Part shown: in pieces, positions 6,332-6,339 of the stretch
Layout: every line of letters begins with the position of its first letter
Position numbering within the stretch: position 1 is the stretch's first letter
Source: JASFQI01 sp050115555
GTDB lineage: Bacteria; Desulfobacterota; DSM-4660; Desulfatiglandales; HGW-15
DNA: 6,339 bases
NCBI GenBank assembly: GCA_050115555.1
Contig: JASFQI010000301.1
Coordinates: 1 to 6,339 of the forward strand
Direction: 5' to 3'
Notes under the pieces: model-generated
What the model saw: only the letters and a program-made list of their open reading frames with translations
Told to the model about the DNA's origin: nothing
Databases searched by the model: none
Translations under genes and position numbers: made by a program

Positions 6332-6339
6332 GTCGAAGG

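Larger units (their letters stand above)
6023..6339 (-). other. Upstream region of the UroD-like gene; no recognised gene
   Basis: These 317 bases hold no gene I can name. The minus frame of the UroD-like gene remains open through all of it to the window edge. A plus-strand frame from ATG 6072 is also open to the edge. Third codon positions of both frames coincide and are strongly G/C between about 6070 and 6160, a coding-like signal, while the part nearer 6200-6300 is less biased. The minus frame reads DGLERRSLSRLIC at 6106-6068, which loosely recalls the R-R-x-L-S-x-x-[IL]-C pattern near the N-terminus of DUF4338 (DruA-like) proteins. No cobalamin or other riboswitch motif was recognised. 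The region could be a long leader, a decayed gene, or the N-terminal part of a longer protein. Confidence 0.35.

Noticed and set aside
6023..6339. Cobalamin riboswitch upstream of the UroD-family gene
   Set aside because: UroD-fold methyltransferases are often linked to corrinoids, but no B12-box-like sequence or expected conserved core was found on the minus strand.

Overview
The window is GC-rich (roughly 60% by eye) and densely coding. Codon choice, protein families and gene mix suggest a bacterium of the Desulfobacterota (old Deltaproteobacteria) or a similar anaerobe. This is inferred from family resemblance; there is no rRNA, tRNA or marker gene to confirm it.

Layout. Three genes run rightwards: (1) the C-terminal 600 residues of a membrane protein with a spermidine-synthase-like domain, cut by the left edge (2-1804); (2) a YhhQ/QPTR-type queuosine precursor transporter (1922-2638); (3) a geranylgeranyl-reductase-family flavoprotein (2734-3900). 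A convergent gap of only 44 bases follows. Two genes then run leftwards: a uroporphyrinogen-decarboxylase-family protein (6022-5045), and downstream of it a GT-B glycosyltransferase-like protein (5048-3945). These two share a 4-base ATGA stop/start overlap. The last ~320 bases (6023-6339) hold no recognised gene, but they contain direct repeats, promoter-like boxes and open frames with coding-like third-position bias.

How the genes fit together. The rightward genes have gaps of 117 and 95 bases and no obvious shared pathway: polyamine-synthase-like methyltransferase fold, 7-deazapurine salvage, and isoprenoid chain reduction. They may be independent units. The leftward pair is the only tightly coupled unit. 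It joins a UroD-fold protein that lacks the metal-binding residues of its corrinoid methyltransferase relatives to a stand-alone protein resembling the N-terminal glycosyltransferase-like domain of L-arabinokinase. I know of no established pathway for this pair.

I see no defence system, CRISPR array, intact mobile element or RNA gene. The best leads are the UroD-like/GT pair and the unexplained stretch upstream of it, where an in-frame segment weakly recalls the N-terminus of DUF4338 (DruA-like) proteins.
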